Shown here in pieces: positions 34,640 through 45,400 of a stretch of 64,000 nt of DNA. The position numbers and the translations under genes were made by a program. Position 1 is the stretch's first letter, and every line of letters begins with the position of its first letter. Where the stretch lies: contig CAUEEP010000732.1 in the NCBI GenBank assembly GCA_958450365.1, forward strand, positions 1,364,001 through 1,428,000, given 5' to 3'. The DNA is from Mesorhabditis belari. Taxonomy: Eukaryota > Nematoda > Chromadorea > Rhabditida > Rhabditidae. The notes below the pieces were generated by a model that saw nothing but the letters and a program-made list of their open reading frames with translations, made no database searches and was not told where the DNA came from.

Positions 34640-35228
34640 CATGGGGATTGGCCATTTGAAAAGGGAACAGGGGATGATTTCACTCGTAATCCAGAAAAAG
34701 AAGTTGAAGAAAGAGGTGAAAAAGAGAATATTGAAAGAGGCAAAGAATATAGAATCGATTTGGGGAGAGAGGCGCAAAAGGGGATAGATAGAAAGGCTAT
34801 GGGGTGGAGGGTAGAGAGATGGAGAGGCCCTAGAGGACTCTGGGAGTCCCGTAGATTTGAAAGTGTGTTGAGGAAGGGTGAGGATTAGTTTGAGTAGAGG
34901 CTGAAGGGATGGAAGAGGCTAGAGGACAAGGTGGAGGCCTTAGGTCTAGAGAAATTGAAAGAGATGAGAAAATGGGAACAAGAATGGAAGGAAAGGAGTG
35001 GACCTGGAGAGACTGGGATCTAGAAGATCTGGAAGTGCGTGGAGAAAGAGGTTGGGCTGGATATGACAGAGAGTAAGAGAGCCCTAGAGGGCCCTAGAGG
35101 GTGCAGGGGAACGAGGGTTGGAAGTAAGAAGAGAAAAGGAGAAGGGACGGATGTAGGGCCTTTGGCGGAGGGTAAAGGAGTGGAGGGGTTCTAGAGGGTC
35201 CTAGGGGGACTCTGAGGGTCTAGAGATT
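34640..35228. other. Purine-rich (GA-rich) tract upstream of synapsin
   Basis: About 590 bp in which the plus strand is dominated by A and G, with many GGAGAGG and CCTAGAGG repeats. It lies directly before the synapsin start region. A promoter-associated role is only inferred. Confidence 0.5.
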
Positions 35229-35250
35229 CTATATGGAGATCTCCATATAG
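35229..35250. promoter_or_regulatory. 22-bp perfect palindrome 0.2 kb before synapsin ATG
   Basis: CTATATGGAGATCTCCATATAG is exactly self-complementary: CTATATGGAGA, then its inverse TCTCCATATAG. It could be a dimeric factor site or a chance hairpin. No known factor site is claimed. Confidence 0.4.
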
Positions 35251-35459
35251 GCCTCTCCCGTCACTCCTTTTCCATTCGTCTATCGCTTAGACTAATCCCG
35301 ACACAAAGTCAATTCAATAGTTTTCGCCTTTCGCCTTTCGCTTGGCCGCTTTCCTTTAGATTTTTTCGGCAAATTGACTTTTTCAGCTTTTGTTTTCTTT
35401 GAAATTTAAAGTTTTTCAGTGTTTCATTCTTGGATTTTTCTCTATTTTATCTCTTTAAA

Positions 35460-35465
35460 TTTTAG
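35460..35465 (+). promoter_or_regulatory. Splice or splice-leader acceptor at the synapsin start
   Basis: ATTTTAG sits directly before the ATG of exon 1. With no upstream coding exon visible, it may accept a trans-spliced leader. Cis-splicing from a non-coding exon is the alternative. Confidence 0.4.
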
Positions 35466-38400
35466 ATGAACTTCTTTAAGAGAAAATTCTCTTTTCATGA
35501 GGATGAGGGCTTTGAGGTGAGTGTTTCAAGATTGTATAGGCTCAAGATTGTACAGGTTCAAGATTGTACAGGTTTAAGATTGTATTCAGTATTGATATTT
35601 CAGTATTTACGGCAATTTCCTTTTTGGTAGAGCTTCCAAGCGTCAAGTTCAATCTCCTAATGTATTAAATGTTATATAAAATATTGAAGCCCTTAATCTT
35701 GGCTACATTTATCTATTAAAAGTTTCCCGATTGATGATATAAAACTCATTTTACAAGGCTTTGAATGTGTACAATGAATGAGCTCTTCAATCATTTTACA
35801 AGTCTCGAAAACAGTTTTTAATGTTATTAAATGATGTTAAATAATAATTGAATGCAAAATAAATATCGAAAAACTTTCTCTAACAATTTATTACAATGAA
35901 AATCGCCAAAAATGGCAACCTTGCCGGAAGGGGATCAACTAGAGTTCATTCAAAGTCTTGTAAAATGAGTTTTATGTCTCCAATTGGAAAACTTTTAATA
36001 GATAAATGTAGCCAAGATTAAGGGCTTCAATATTTTATCTAACACTTAACACATTAGGATTGAACTTGGCGCTTGGAAGCTATTAGGTTGGGGACTATGA
36101 CTCGGCGGACAAAAGAAAGGCAATATTGACATAAAACCATCAATTCACCAAATAATCCATATATTGACAACGCCCATTAAGGCAATGCGGACCCCTGTAG
36201 TAGGAGGTGTGTGAGACAAGTGTGAGACCAAAATGGAGGACTGAGAGTCCCAGTTTGAGCACCCAAAGAAACCATTGGGTCAATAGAAAAGGAGAGATCA
36301 AAAATGAGGCTATAGCAAATTTGCAAAAGATACACAGTAGTTTCGCTTAAAATGCAAGTTTGGAAAATTCGTAAATTTGCATTTTGAACAGTGTTTGATC
36401 GTTCTGATTGGAAAGCTTGTATCTCTACAACTTTCCATTACCAAATTTTTCACTTCATATGCATTTCCGCGGTCATAGTAACCCAATAATTTACCAGAAA
36501 GAGGTTGCAAAAAGAAGTCGCTTGAACACCCTGTAAAGCTTTAATAATATTTAGCATCAGAGTTTACAAACTGATTGTATAATTGGACTTGTTACTAGCT
36601 CATATCACTAGTTAGAACAATTTAGTTAGAACAATTCAATCTAAGCACTCATATTTGTTCCAGGCTCGTCTAGAAGACCCATCTCCATCACAGCCACCGT
36701 CAGCTTTTTCCTTTCAAGCTATTGCTGATAAAGTCTCCAGTACTATCAGGTACCAGCCTTGCTGACAAAGATATGATTTACTATGGAAATATTGATACTT
36801 TTTTTGTTATACCACCCTAAGAAAACTATCGCTAAACTATCCTTCAGCTAAATCACCATGAAACATCAATCTTGATCAAACCTTTTTCAAATCAAACCTC
36901 AATCAAAACTCAACCAAACTGTTCAAACCATTAAGCTAATCCTTTTGACTTCGCAAGGTTGTTGATCACCAAAAAAATCTTGATCTCAATCATCGATAAA
37001 TCAGGAATTAGAACGATTTCAATTTTCATTCTTATAGAAGATACAGCTCTAAGGAAGGCTGGGAGATTGAGAGAACTAGAACATGAACTAGAACATGAAC
37101 TAGAACATGAACTAGAACATGAACTAGAACATGAACTAGAACATGAACTAGAACATGAACTAGAACATGAACTAGAACATGAACTAGAACATGAACTAGA
37201 ACATGAACTAGAACATGAACTAGAACATGAACTAGAACATGAACTAGAACATGAACTAGAACATGAACTAGAACATGAACTAGAACATGAACTAGAACAT
37301 GAACTAGAACATGAACTAGAACATGAACTAGAACATGAACTAGAACTGAGAACTAGAAACATGAAGAGAATTACTTTCCTGTTATACCACCCAAAACAAA
37401 GAGCGATTTAGGAATAAATAGAAATAGGAAATGAAGAAATTTTGTTTAATTTATGGGATTTACAATCTTTAAATGCAATGGTTTTTGTAAATGAAGGGAT
37501 TCTAATCTTTTAAAATACAATTTCGGATTTAGGACATGAGATAAAGTGTGCAAAGAATAATGCACATAAGCAAAAATGTACCGATAAAAAGCAACACGAT
37601 ACAATGTACGCAATATAGTAAGATTGATGAAGTCAAGAATCCATTAGACCTGCAATATCAAGATCATCTACAGATAATTGAAAGGCTTAAAGATCTCTCT
37701 AAAGATCTATTGGACTCTCTCAAGCTCAAGCTCAAGCTTTGGAGAATGGATTTCAAATTCTGACGGTTCTTATTGGTAGATCAGGATTGTTTTGTTTTGG
37801 TTTTGGTTTTGGCTCCGGTTTTGGATTAAAAGGATTAACAAGATAATACCAAAACATTTTCTGCTTGAATAAAACTTATATTTTAGTGCCCCAACATCAC
37901 CAGCTCGTACCCAAGAATCATTGGCGGCAGCTGTGGAGAGATCGCTGATGGGAGACACGAGAGCAAATCTGGCAAGAATTCCACCAGATGCTCTTGTCAT
38001 TCTTGTTATCGATGGACATCTTGTTGATTGGTGAGGTTTAAGTCAAAGATTTACAGTAAACTGAAGATATCTGAAATGATAAAATCCTCATTTTTCAGGA
38101 GCAAGTACTTTCGCAATCAATCTGACTACATTATTCGTGTTGAACAGGTTTGTGGAAGTAGAAAGTCGAATTATCTTGAAATCGATATTGAAGATATTGA
38201 AGAAGTATTGAAGAAGTTCCATTGTTAGTAAAGGAATAAAGGAATAGTCAAATTTGAAGACTTATAACAAGTTTTAGGCTGATTTTCAAGACATTGACAT
38301 TCAATGCACCGAGCACACGGCACTTGTCGAATTGCGGTCGATTGGCTCGCATACAAAGTGTGGATGAGTTGAATTGAAAATGATATTGAATATAGGATAT

Positions 38401-41400
38401 TGAAATTTCTCTTTACCAGTTTTTATTTGGTTCTGGATAATGGCTGGCATAGATATTGGTGAATAATGTGAAATGAATGTGAATGAATTTTGTTTTCGGT
38501 AGACAATCCAAGACCAGTTCTGTATAAAATCCGAGAACCCCGCTGAGCAACCATCGGTCTCCGTAGTGCAGTCGGCCGCATGTTTTTCTGCAGCCCAGAA
38601 GTCCCGGGTTCGACCCCGCTGTGAATCAATTTTCCTTCCAAATTTTTTATTTGGTTCTGGATAATGGCTGGCATAGATATTAGGGAATAATCTTCCAGAA
38701 GCCGGTTCAAAAGTGAATGAATTTTGTTTTGGGTAGACAATCCAAGACCCGTTCTGCATAAAATCCGAAAAACCCACTGACCCACAATCGGTCTCCGTAG
38801 TGGAGTCGGCCGCATGTTTTTCTGCAGCCCAGAAGTCCCGGGTTCGACCGCCCTGTGAATCAATTTTCCTTCTAAATTTTTTATTTGGTTCTGGATAGAT
38901 GTTAGTGAATAATGAACAAGAATCCGGTTCAAAAGTGAATGAATTTTGTTTTGGGTAGATAATCCAAGACCAGTTCTGTATAAAATCCGAAAAACCCGCT
39001 CAGCAACCATCGGTCTCCGTAGTGCAGTCCGCAGCGTGTTTTTCTGCAGCCCAGAGGTCCCGGGTTCGAGTCCCCTGTGAATCAATTTTCCTTCTAAATT
39101 TTTTATTTTAAATGCTACAGTAGATCCTAAGGTTTTCTAAAGAAGTTTTAGCTTTATTCATAAAAACACAACCGAGAAAATGACAAACAGACCGACACTG
39201 CTCTTTTAAAAAATAGAACATTGTCAAATCGACTCCTTTCAGATCATTTTGCCCTTGTGCTGTCTTTGTGGGCCCATCCGCTTCAAATCCCCTCTCCTCC
39301 TCATCACAACGAATCATTCGCTCCCTCCTTGCCGCACGAATTCCATTTCTCAACTCGAATCGATCGATTTTAGCTTTTATGGATAAAACGAATTTGGTGA
39401 GAAAGGAAAAATTACTGTAAAGATTCTATAGATATCCTTTAGAAGAAAGAGCTTCGAAGAGCGACTTTGTCAGATGGGACGAGGATCCCACTTCTTCCCT
39501 CCACTCATGATCCACACTTCAGAAGTTTTGTGAGTTTTCACTTATCTTTTAGTTACCTAATAATGATTTTCTAATAAATACAAAGCTTGGGTACTGTATT
39601 GAGTAAATAAAAGGGTTTTAGCATCCGTCAACCAGCTTCCCAGCTGTAATTCTCGTGAACGGTGGGCGAAGTAGGATTGGAAAGGTGAGTGAAAGATTGG
39701 AATTGTTAAAGATACTTGCTAAAGTTTTTAACAACTCGCATAAGATAGCATAAGCCTAATAAAATTAAAAAGATTACAGGTAAAAGTCGAAAACGCGGAG
39801 CAACTCGGCGACGTCGAGGAGATGATTCGAGCGATGGGGAATGATGTTGAGGTGAAGTCTAAAGCTTTAAAAATGTTGAAATCTATAAGAACTAACAATA
39901 AGTGTCATAAGCTTATAAAAATGAATCATTTTAAAAGATATGGTTATGTTTTAGGTCGAAGTCGAGCCATTCGTCGACATCAAATACGATCTACATGTGC
40001 AGAAGATTGGAAAGGATTATAAGGTTGGCATTCAGAGAAGATTGTGGGACATTTGATAGGCCTTTGCCATTAGCAAAAATTTAAACTCAAATTTCTTGGT
40101 GTTGGGCTGTTCAATTTAAATAGTTTTTGTATCAATCGATAGCAAAAGCCTTACAATGAATAGTGCAATATTGTAAAAAGGAAAATGATCTTAAACCAAA
40201 ACAAGTTTAGTCATTCATTCGTCGTGGAATCTCGAGGCACTGGAAGAGCAATGTCGGATCGTCAGTACTCGAGCAGACGAACACCTCGGAAAGGTTGAGC
40301 TTAACATTGCAAAAGAAAATAAAAACCAGAAAACCTGATGTATTTTATAGAAATTCTTATATGAAAAAGATTTCCTTAAAGCTATATATAAGTTTTAAAA
40401 CAAAAAATAGTGCAATATTGTAAAAACCTTCATTTTAAGACACAAAGAATGGCTACGAACCATTTGCACAATTGTCGGCGAGATGCACCTCTTATCAATC
40501 GACATTTTGATGTCTCGAGAAGGTTTTTTCGATTTTCAAAACTATTAAATTTTCAAATCTAGGACGAGAATTCGTGTACGGTGTGAACGATGTTCTTTCG
40601 TATTACGGGGAATCACAAGAAGAAGACAGGAGAGCTGTAGCTGGACTGCTTGCGAAATTGGCCACTCCACATGGTAATTGGAAAACCTTTTGGTCAGAAT
40701 TGGAAACACACTTGACTTAAAAAGGATGAACTAACTTCAAATTTTTTATCTATATCTATCTGTTATCCGTTTTTGATCAGAGATCTTTGAAAAGCAATCA
40801 AAAACAAGGCGGAACTGAAAAATGGCTATAATAAACGGTTCAGAGACATCCGGAAAACTTTTGTCCGGCCAAATCTGACTAAATCTGTTTGAGATGAGTA
40901 TTTCTGGTAAGACAGCCAAGAGCCAAAGCATAGTTCCCAAGAGTTTGAGCATAGTGAAGCCCAAAACGACGAAACCGACTCAGCCGCTCACCGCTTCTTT
41001 GCCTTGACGGATTAAGGGAAACGCAAAGGGAAAAGGCTTTCTACCGAGACGATTTGCCAGACGGGAAGTGATTACGCGCCGCACAAAGAACATCTCGCCA
41101 GTGATTTACTTGGATTTCTCTTGCTTATAAAGCCCTTGCTTAGATGACCCAAAAAAGATATTCAGCTGTATCATTATCGGGGGTTTTCGGAGTCGGGGAA
41201 TCGATTGATTTTTGGGTTATTTTTGTTTTATCTTTCAAGCAAAACCTCTAACTTGTGCTGTTCAGAAGTGCAGATCCATCTTTTAACTTGATCGATCAAA
41301 AGTTTCCCGTTTGTCTTTGAACCGTTTTTCAGTTTCCTTTGTTTTTGATTGCTTTTCAAAGATCTCCGATTAAAAACGGATAACAGATAGATAGATAGAT

Positions 41401-43369
41401 CAAAAGGTTTGAAGTTAAATCACCCTGAGCCTTTTCTTTTGACAACTAATCACTGAAATCGATTACAAGTCTTACAATCTTACAAACAGATAGATAAAGG
41501 TTTGATGTTAGATCATCCTTTTTTTTTCCTGTAATTGAACAAGTCTTTGCTTCACTGATCACTGAGACCGACACAAGCTTTTACGCTTTTAAAGCTTTCC
41601 AAAGGTACTTCCAAACTAGAGCTGATAAATTTAGAAGTTTTTGAATTTCTAGCAGCTAAATCTTTTAGCTCATTTGCTTTTAGAAAAAAGATCTTTTGAT
41701 AAGATTCACATGTGTATGATACATTGTGCTCAAAAAAGTAAATACACCCTTTCCAGCGCACTTCTAGCGCACTTCCAGCGCACTAGTTGATTTCACTGGA
41801 AAAAAGAGTTCGCCAGAAAGGTTTTTGGCGCAAAGTATATTTCAGTACAGCTCAGAGTGTCTTTAGTTTGAGTTTTTCAAAGTACAGACAAATTTTCAGG
41901 TCAACTTCCACGAATGTTTTCGAGAGAGTTCACTCCCGGTGATTTCACGCCATCATCTTCAACCGTTTCCTCGCCTCCTCCAAGAGCAATTTCCCCACCA
42001 TCTTCACTCAGTCAAACCCCAACAAAACAGACGAATGGTTTCTCGAGTAATGTTAGACAAGTCAGTTTTATGCTTTAGGGATTACACTTGTTAAATGCGT
42101 AATAGTACCGTACTAGTATGCGTACTAGTACCGTACTAGTACCGTACTAGATTCACTAGATTACTAGATAGTATTAGCGCTAGCCTTATCGCAGTACTAG
42201 TACTGAATACTGATGGTCAAGTTCATTGAAAACGGTGTTAGCACGTGATTCGTGGTTTAACGTTAACTAGAAAAATATTGTATCTGACTTCTGACTCTGA
42301 CTTCTGAAAGAAAATCTGACTTCTCTAACTTCTGAAGCATATGTGTCTAAAAATAAAAATTGTAGATAAAATTGAATCATTCAATCGTTCCAGCCTCCAT
42401 TCAACCCACCCGTTCAACCATTCCGTGCCGGTCATCCGATAAATGGCAGCCATGTTCAGCCACTTAAAATGCCGGTTCAAATCCCTGTTCAAACAGCCGC
42501 TGCACTTGCACCAATGCGAAAGATGAGCTCCTCAAATTCGGGACCTTTACAACCACCAGTCAATAGGGGAATTCCACCAGAACAAGGTGATAAACAACAA
42601 GAATTGATCTGAGTCTAAGAATTGATTGAACAAGATCAGCAACTTCTAACAAAGCATCATTCTTCTAATAATAATAATGATTTGATCTGTCTTCGCCTTA
42701 GCAGATCACAACCCGCTTCCACATTTACTGAGGCAGAAGTGTAGTTGTCGTAGCCGATGATACTCCGATGGCCGGGCTGGGGCGCTCGGAGGGGAGCCCA
42801 TGGGAGTCGAACCCACGACTAACCCGCGCCGACGTTGCTCAACTTGGCAGATCGGACGGGGTCGACCACAGACCCTTCCCTTTCTGGGCCCCATTCTTCT
42901 AATACTAACTACCAAATATTTGCAATATATTTAGAGCAAATATTGGCAAGTATTTGCATTTGCAGTATTTGCAGTATTTGCAAGTATTTGCATCTTTTAA
43001 TATCTAACAATGATGTATCTCTTTGTAAGAGGCTTTAGAAAAGATTCAATTAAAGAAATTCATTCCAAAGATTAGATTAGCTTTCAAAGTCGAAACCATA
43101 ATGCTCATTCTACTTATAACATGGCAGAATAAGCTTTAGCTTTCAAGTCATTAATCATTTTTAATCAAAAGAACCATCAGAACAAGTCATTCTTTTCCAA
43201 ATCCCTATTTCAAGGCTCGTTGATGAGAAGTGAGAGGAGACGAGAATCGGAAAAAATTGGCAACAATAATATGAGCTCATCGATCGAAAAGGAGAGTCAT
43301 TCGTTTGCCGAGGACACAATGGGACAATTGAAGAGAACTTTTGCCGGGATTTTTGGGGATGTCTCGTAA
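35466..43369 (+). CDS. snn-1: Synapsin
   Basis: Sixteen exons join in phase: 35466-35516, 36664-36749, 37887-38030, 38099-38147, 38278-38357, 39243-39396, 39443-39529, 39622-39684, 39780-39851, 39955-40023, 40211-40293, 40440-40522, 40563-40673, 41900-42060, 42394-42586, 43215-43369 (about 546 aa). The start MNFFKRKFSF keeps the domain A phospho-site (RxxS, Ser9), as in vertebrate synapsins. About residues 84-377 are the ATP-grasp-like C domain: DWSKYFRNQSDYIIRVEQ, GKVKVEN, VEPFVDIKYDLHVQKIGKDY and NVGSSVLEQ match family landmarks. A Pro/Ser/Gln-rich linker follows, then domain E with SHSFAEDTMGQLKRTFAGIF. Synapsins bind synaptic vesicles and control the reserve pool. AATAAA at 43731 is a possible poly(A) signal. 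The symbol follows the C. elegans orthologue. Confidence 0.95.
35628..36095. repeat. Inverted repeat in synapsin intron 1
   Basis: AGAGCTTCCAAGCGTCAAGTTCAATC...ATATTGAAGCCCTTAATCTT pairs with AAGATTAAGGGCTTCAATAT...GATTGAACTTGGCGCTTGGAAGC. The arms are about 130 bp, and both continue to AACTCATTTTACAAG. Tips with TIR motifs are not clear. Confidence 0.75.
37073..37345. repeat. Perfect 12-bp minisatellite (GAACTAGAACAT)
   Basis: About 22 units without a visible change over more than 240 bp, in intron 2 of synapsin. It produces long repetitive open frames on both strands that are not genes. Confidence 0.95.
38418..39230 (+). mobile_element. Three tandem tRNA-derived SINE-like units plus tail
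   Basis: Units of about 226-233 bp begin near 38418, 38648 and 38881. Each contains GGTCTCCGTAGTGCAGTCGG (box A-like) and CCCGGGTTCGA (box B-like), then CTGTGAATCAATTTTCCTTC. After unit 3 comes the shared SINE body CTAAAGAAGTTTTAGCTTTA and the tail GACCGACACTGCTCTTTTAA. All of it lies in synapsin intron 5. The long open frame read across it on the minus strand is an artefact. Confidence 0.75.
41239..41490. repeat. Dispersed repeat in synapsin intron 13
   Basis: It contains the same two blocks as 23333-23519 in swapped order: GCAAAACCTCTAACTTGTGC first, then GATTGCTTTTCAAAGATCTC to CTTACAA. An inverted partial copy is at 40749-40806 in the same intron. Confidence 0.75.
42757..42892 (-). repeat. 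5S rRNA-like repeat, possible 5S-derived SINE
   Basis: On the minus strand CCCGTCCGATCTGCCAAGTT then GAGCAACGTCGG and GGTTAGT match the internal control region of nematode 5S rRNA (CCCGTCCGATCTG..AAGTTAAGCAACGT). The 5' and 3' parts of 5S are missing or altered, and a GGGTTCGACTCCCATGGG segment follows. So it is a derived repeat, not a 5S gene. It lies in synapsin intron 15. Confidence 0.6.
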
Positions 43370-43740
43370 AAGTTGTTCCAATATATTTCGTAGAGATTTA
43401 GCTAAAAATAGCTACATACTTATCATGTTTTGTCTTCAACTAGTTACTGTAGCTCTGAACGTTGCCAAATTCCCAGTCATCTAGAAAATTTCAAACTAGA
43501 ACATCTATGATCTCCATTTATCTAGCTAAATTCCAGTAATAACTGAAAATCCGGTCTATTTAATCGGTTGTGATATAAAATTCTTGATTTCTTGCTTTAT
43601 TAGGTTTTCCAATTGACTCAGCTCTGGCAATTGAACGAACAAAAGTATAAAAAGTGCTTCTTTTTCTCTCCGCTTTACTCCTGCTCATGTTTATTTATTT
43701 TCTATAGCATGTCATGGATTTAGAATGAATAATAAATAAA
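43370..43740. other. 3' flank of synapsin
   Basis: AT-rich with a candidate poly(A) signal AATAAA at 43731-43736. No other gene is seen. Confidence 0.45.
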
Positions 43741-43777
43741 TATTAATACAGAAAAGATGAAAAAGCTCACAATAAAC

Positions 43778-44707
43778 GGGGGTGGGACAAATGCGACCTT
43801 TTTTTGCGCACCTGGACATTTGCGCACCTTTTTTTTGCTGGAAAAGGCCTTAGGAAAGGTCGTAGAGCTTCAAAAATGTTTTCATAGAAGGGAATCGTAT
43901 GCGTAGATTCCGAATTTCGACAAATCAGACCTCGCTGACACGTCAAATTTGGGCTAAAAGGCAAAAACTGCGGAAAAGCGTTAAGTTGCGTAGTTTTTGC
44001 TTTTTAGCCCAAATTTAACGTGTCAGCGAGGTCTGATTTGTCGAAATTCGGAATCTATTAGGTTGATGCATAAGTCTTTTCGTTTTTTTTCGTACTTCTG
44101 TTAAAAAGTAACAAATTCACGAATTAATCTATAGTTTGCTCTATAAAAAAAGTGTTTTTTTGTTCAATTTGCATCTTTTTAAATGAATTTCGGTTCACTT
44201 TCAAGCAAATTCGAGAGTGAAAAACGCCTTTTTCGTAAAAATCTATAAAAAACTCTACGGAAAAATTGGCTGAATGAATTTCTCTGAAATTTTGGCGAAA
44301 TATCAAACGTTTTTTTTCTCTATCTTTTATCTATTGACACGAAGATAGGTTTTCTTTAGCTAAGGTGTCTAAACCGCATCATCGAGTTAGCCCTTTTTGA
44401 CTACCCGACTTCATACTCTCAAGAAAATCCAGGCATTAAATATTTTTAAACCCGTTTTAATGTTATTTTGCAGAAAAATAATTGCTTTTTCTAATGAAAT
44501 CAACCGTAGTTTAATTCGTGCATTTGTTGGCTTGAAACGGCAGACGAAAAGGAACGAAAAGACTTATGCATCAACCTAATACGTATACGATTCCCTTATG
44601 TGAAAACATTTTTGAAGCTCTACGACCTTTCCTAAGGCCTTTTCCAGCAAAAAAAAGGTGCGCAAATGTTCAGGTGCGCAAAAAAAGGTAGCATTTGTCC
44701 CACTCCC
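43778..44707. mobile_element. Palindromic element with a nested MITE and 39-bp flanking repeats
   Basis: It starts GGGGGTGGGACAAATGCGAC and ends GCATTTGTCCCACTCCC. The arms include GCGCACCTTTTTTTTGCTGG, AGAGCTTCAAAAATGTTTTC and CAAATCAGACCTCGCTGACA. The right arm is interrupted at 44058-44579 by a mariner-type MITE. A 39-bp direct repeat (AATATTAATACAGAAAAGAT to CACAATAAAC) abuts both ends (43739-43777 and 44708-44746). Confidence 0.85.
44058..44579. mobile_element. Mariner-type MITE (TTAGGTTGATGCATAAGTC termini), copy 2
   Basis: Perfect-looking TIRs TTAGGTTGATGCATAAGTCT and GACTTATGCATCAACCTAA, with TA duplications at 44056-44057 and 44580-44581. The interior is nearly identical to the copy at 5031-5551 in the other orientation. 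Confidence 0.92.
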
Positions 44708-44746
44708 AATATTAATACAGAAAAGATGAAAAAGCTCACAATAAAC

Positions 44747-45400
44747 ACTGAATTAGTACTATTAATGGAAAACTTAGGTATTCAATCGTTTAACTGAATA
44801 TCATTACAATTATAAAAAGCGAATAAGATCAAATTTGGCCAAAAAGGCCAAATTTTAATCTTATTTACGAATTTTTTGCCGATGGCTTTTTGAAAGTTGG
44901 CGCTTTTTGGAAAATGAAGTACGGTAGGATAATTTTAAGCCGCCAATAATTTAAACCACCAATTTTTAAAGTATTCAGCAGAAAAACTATTCCATTATCG
45001 GCACTAACTTGTTAGCGCAAAATTTAAAACGGATTACGGTCAAAAAAAATGACGGCAATGCTAGAAAGGATCCATGTTTTCGATTTTGCAACTAATTTGA
45101 CGGAAAACAAGTTTACTTACTCATGAAAACGTTTCAAAAGCAAAATTTGCTGGCAAAGTTTTTTTAAAACTAAGCGCAACTTTGTCTAGCCACATGCCTG
45201 CTCTTTTTTCTCTCATAGACAGAAAAAGCGCATTTTTCTCTGCGTCATTGCATTTCTTTCTATTTTCCCCATCTCTCTCTCTTTTTTTTTGCAAAAAAAT
45301 CGATTTCCCGCTTGTTTTCCCTCCCTTCACTCAGTTCTTTCCATTTCATATCAACTTCGGAAGCTTTCGGTGTTTCTTAAATATTTAACCTGTTCTTTAG
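44747..45400. other. Region upstream of the LIM-like gene
   Basis: It holds a short hairpin (AAATTTGGCCAAAAAGGCCAAATTT, 44832-44856). The missing first exon(s) of the next gene may lie here, but I could not find one with matching phase. Confidence 0.4.

Noticed and set aside
36084..36110. TTAGGTTGGGGACTATGACT, like a mariner tip
   Set aside because: No matching inverted end with a TA duplication was found.
36931..37411. Long open frames on both strands (Cys-Ser-rich and Glu-Leu-His repeats)
   Set aside because: They are produced by the 12-bp minisatellite in synapsin intron 2 and have no gene context.
38301..39085. 220-aa minus-strand open frame with repeated GLEPGTSGLQ-like units
   Set aside because: It is an antisense reading of three tandem tRNA-derived repeats inside a synapsin intron.
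39443..39529. Alternative reading frame of this synapsin exon (with LCQMGRGSHFF)
   Set aside because: The phase-0 frame aligns residue by residue with the synapsin C domain (THDPHFRSFHPSTSFPAV) and fits both neighbours.
42706..42915. Minus-strand open frame with CGRPRPICQVEQ
   Set aside because: It is a translation of the 5S-like repeat.
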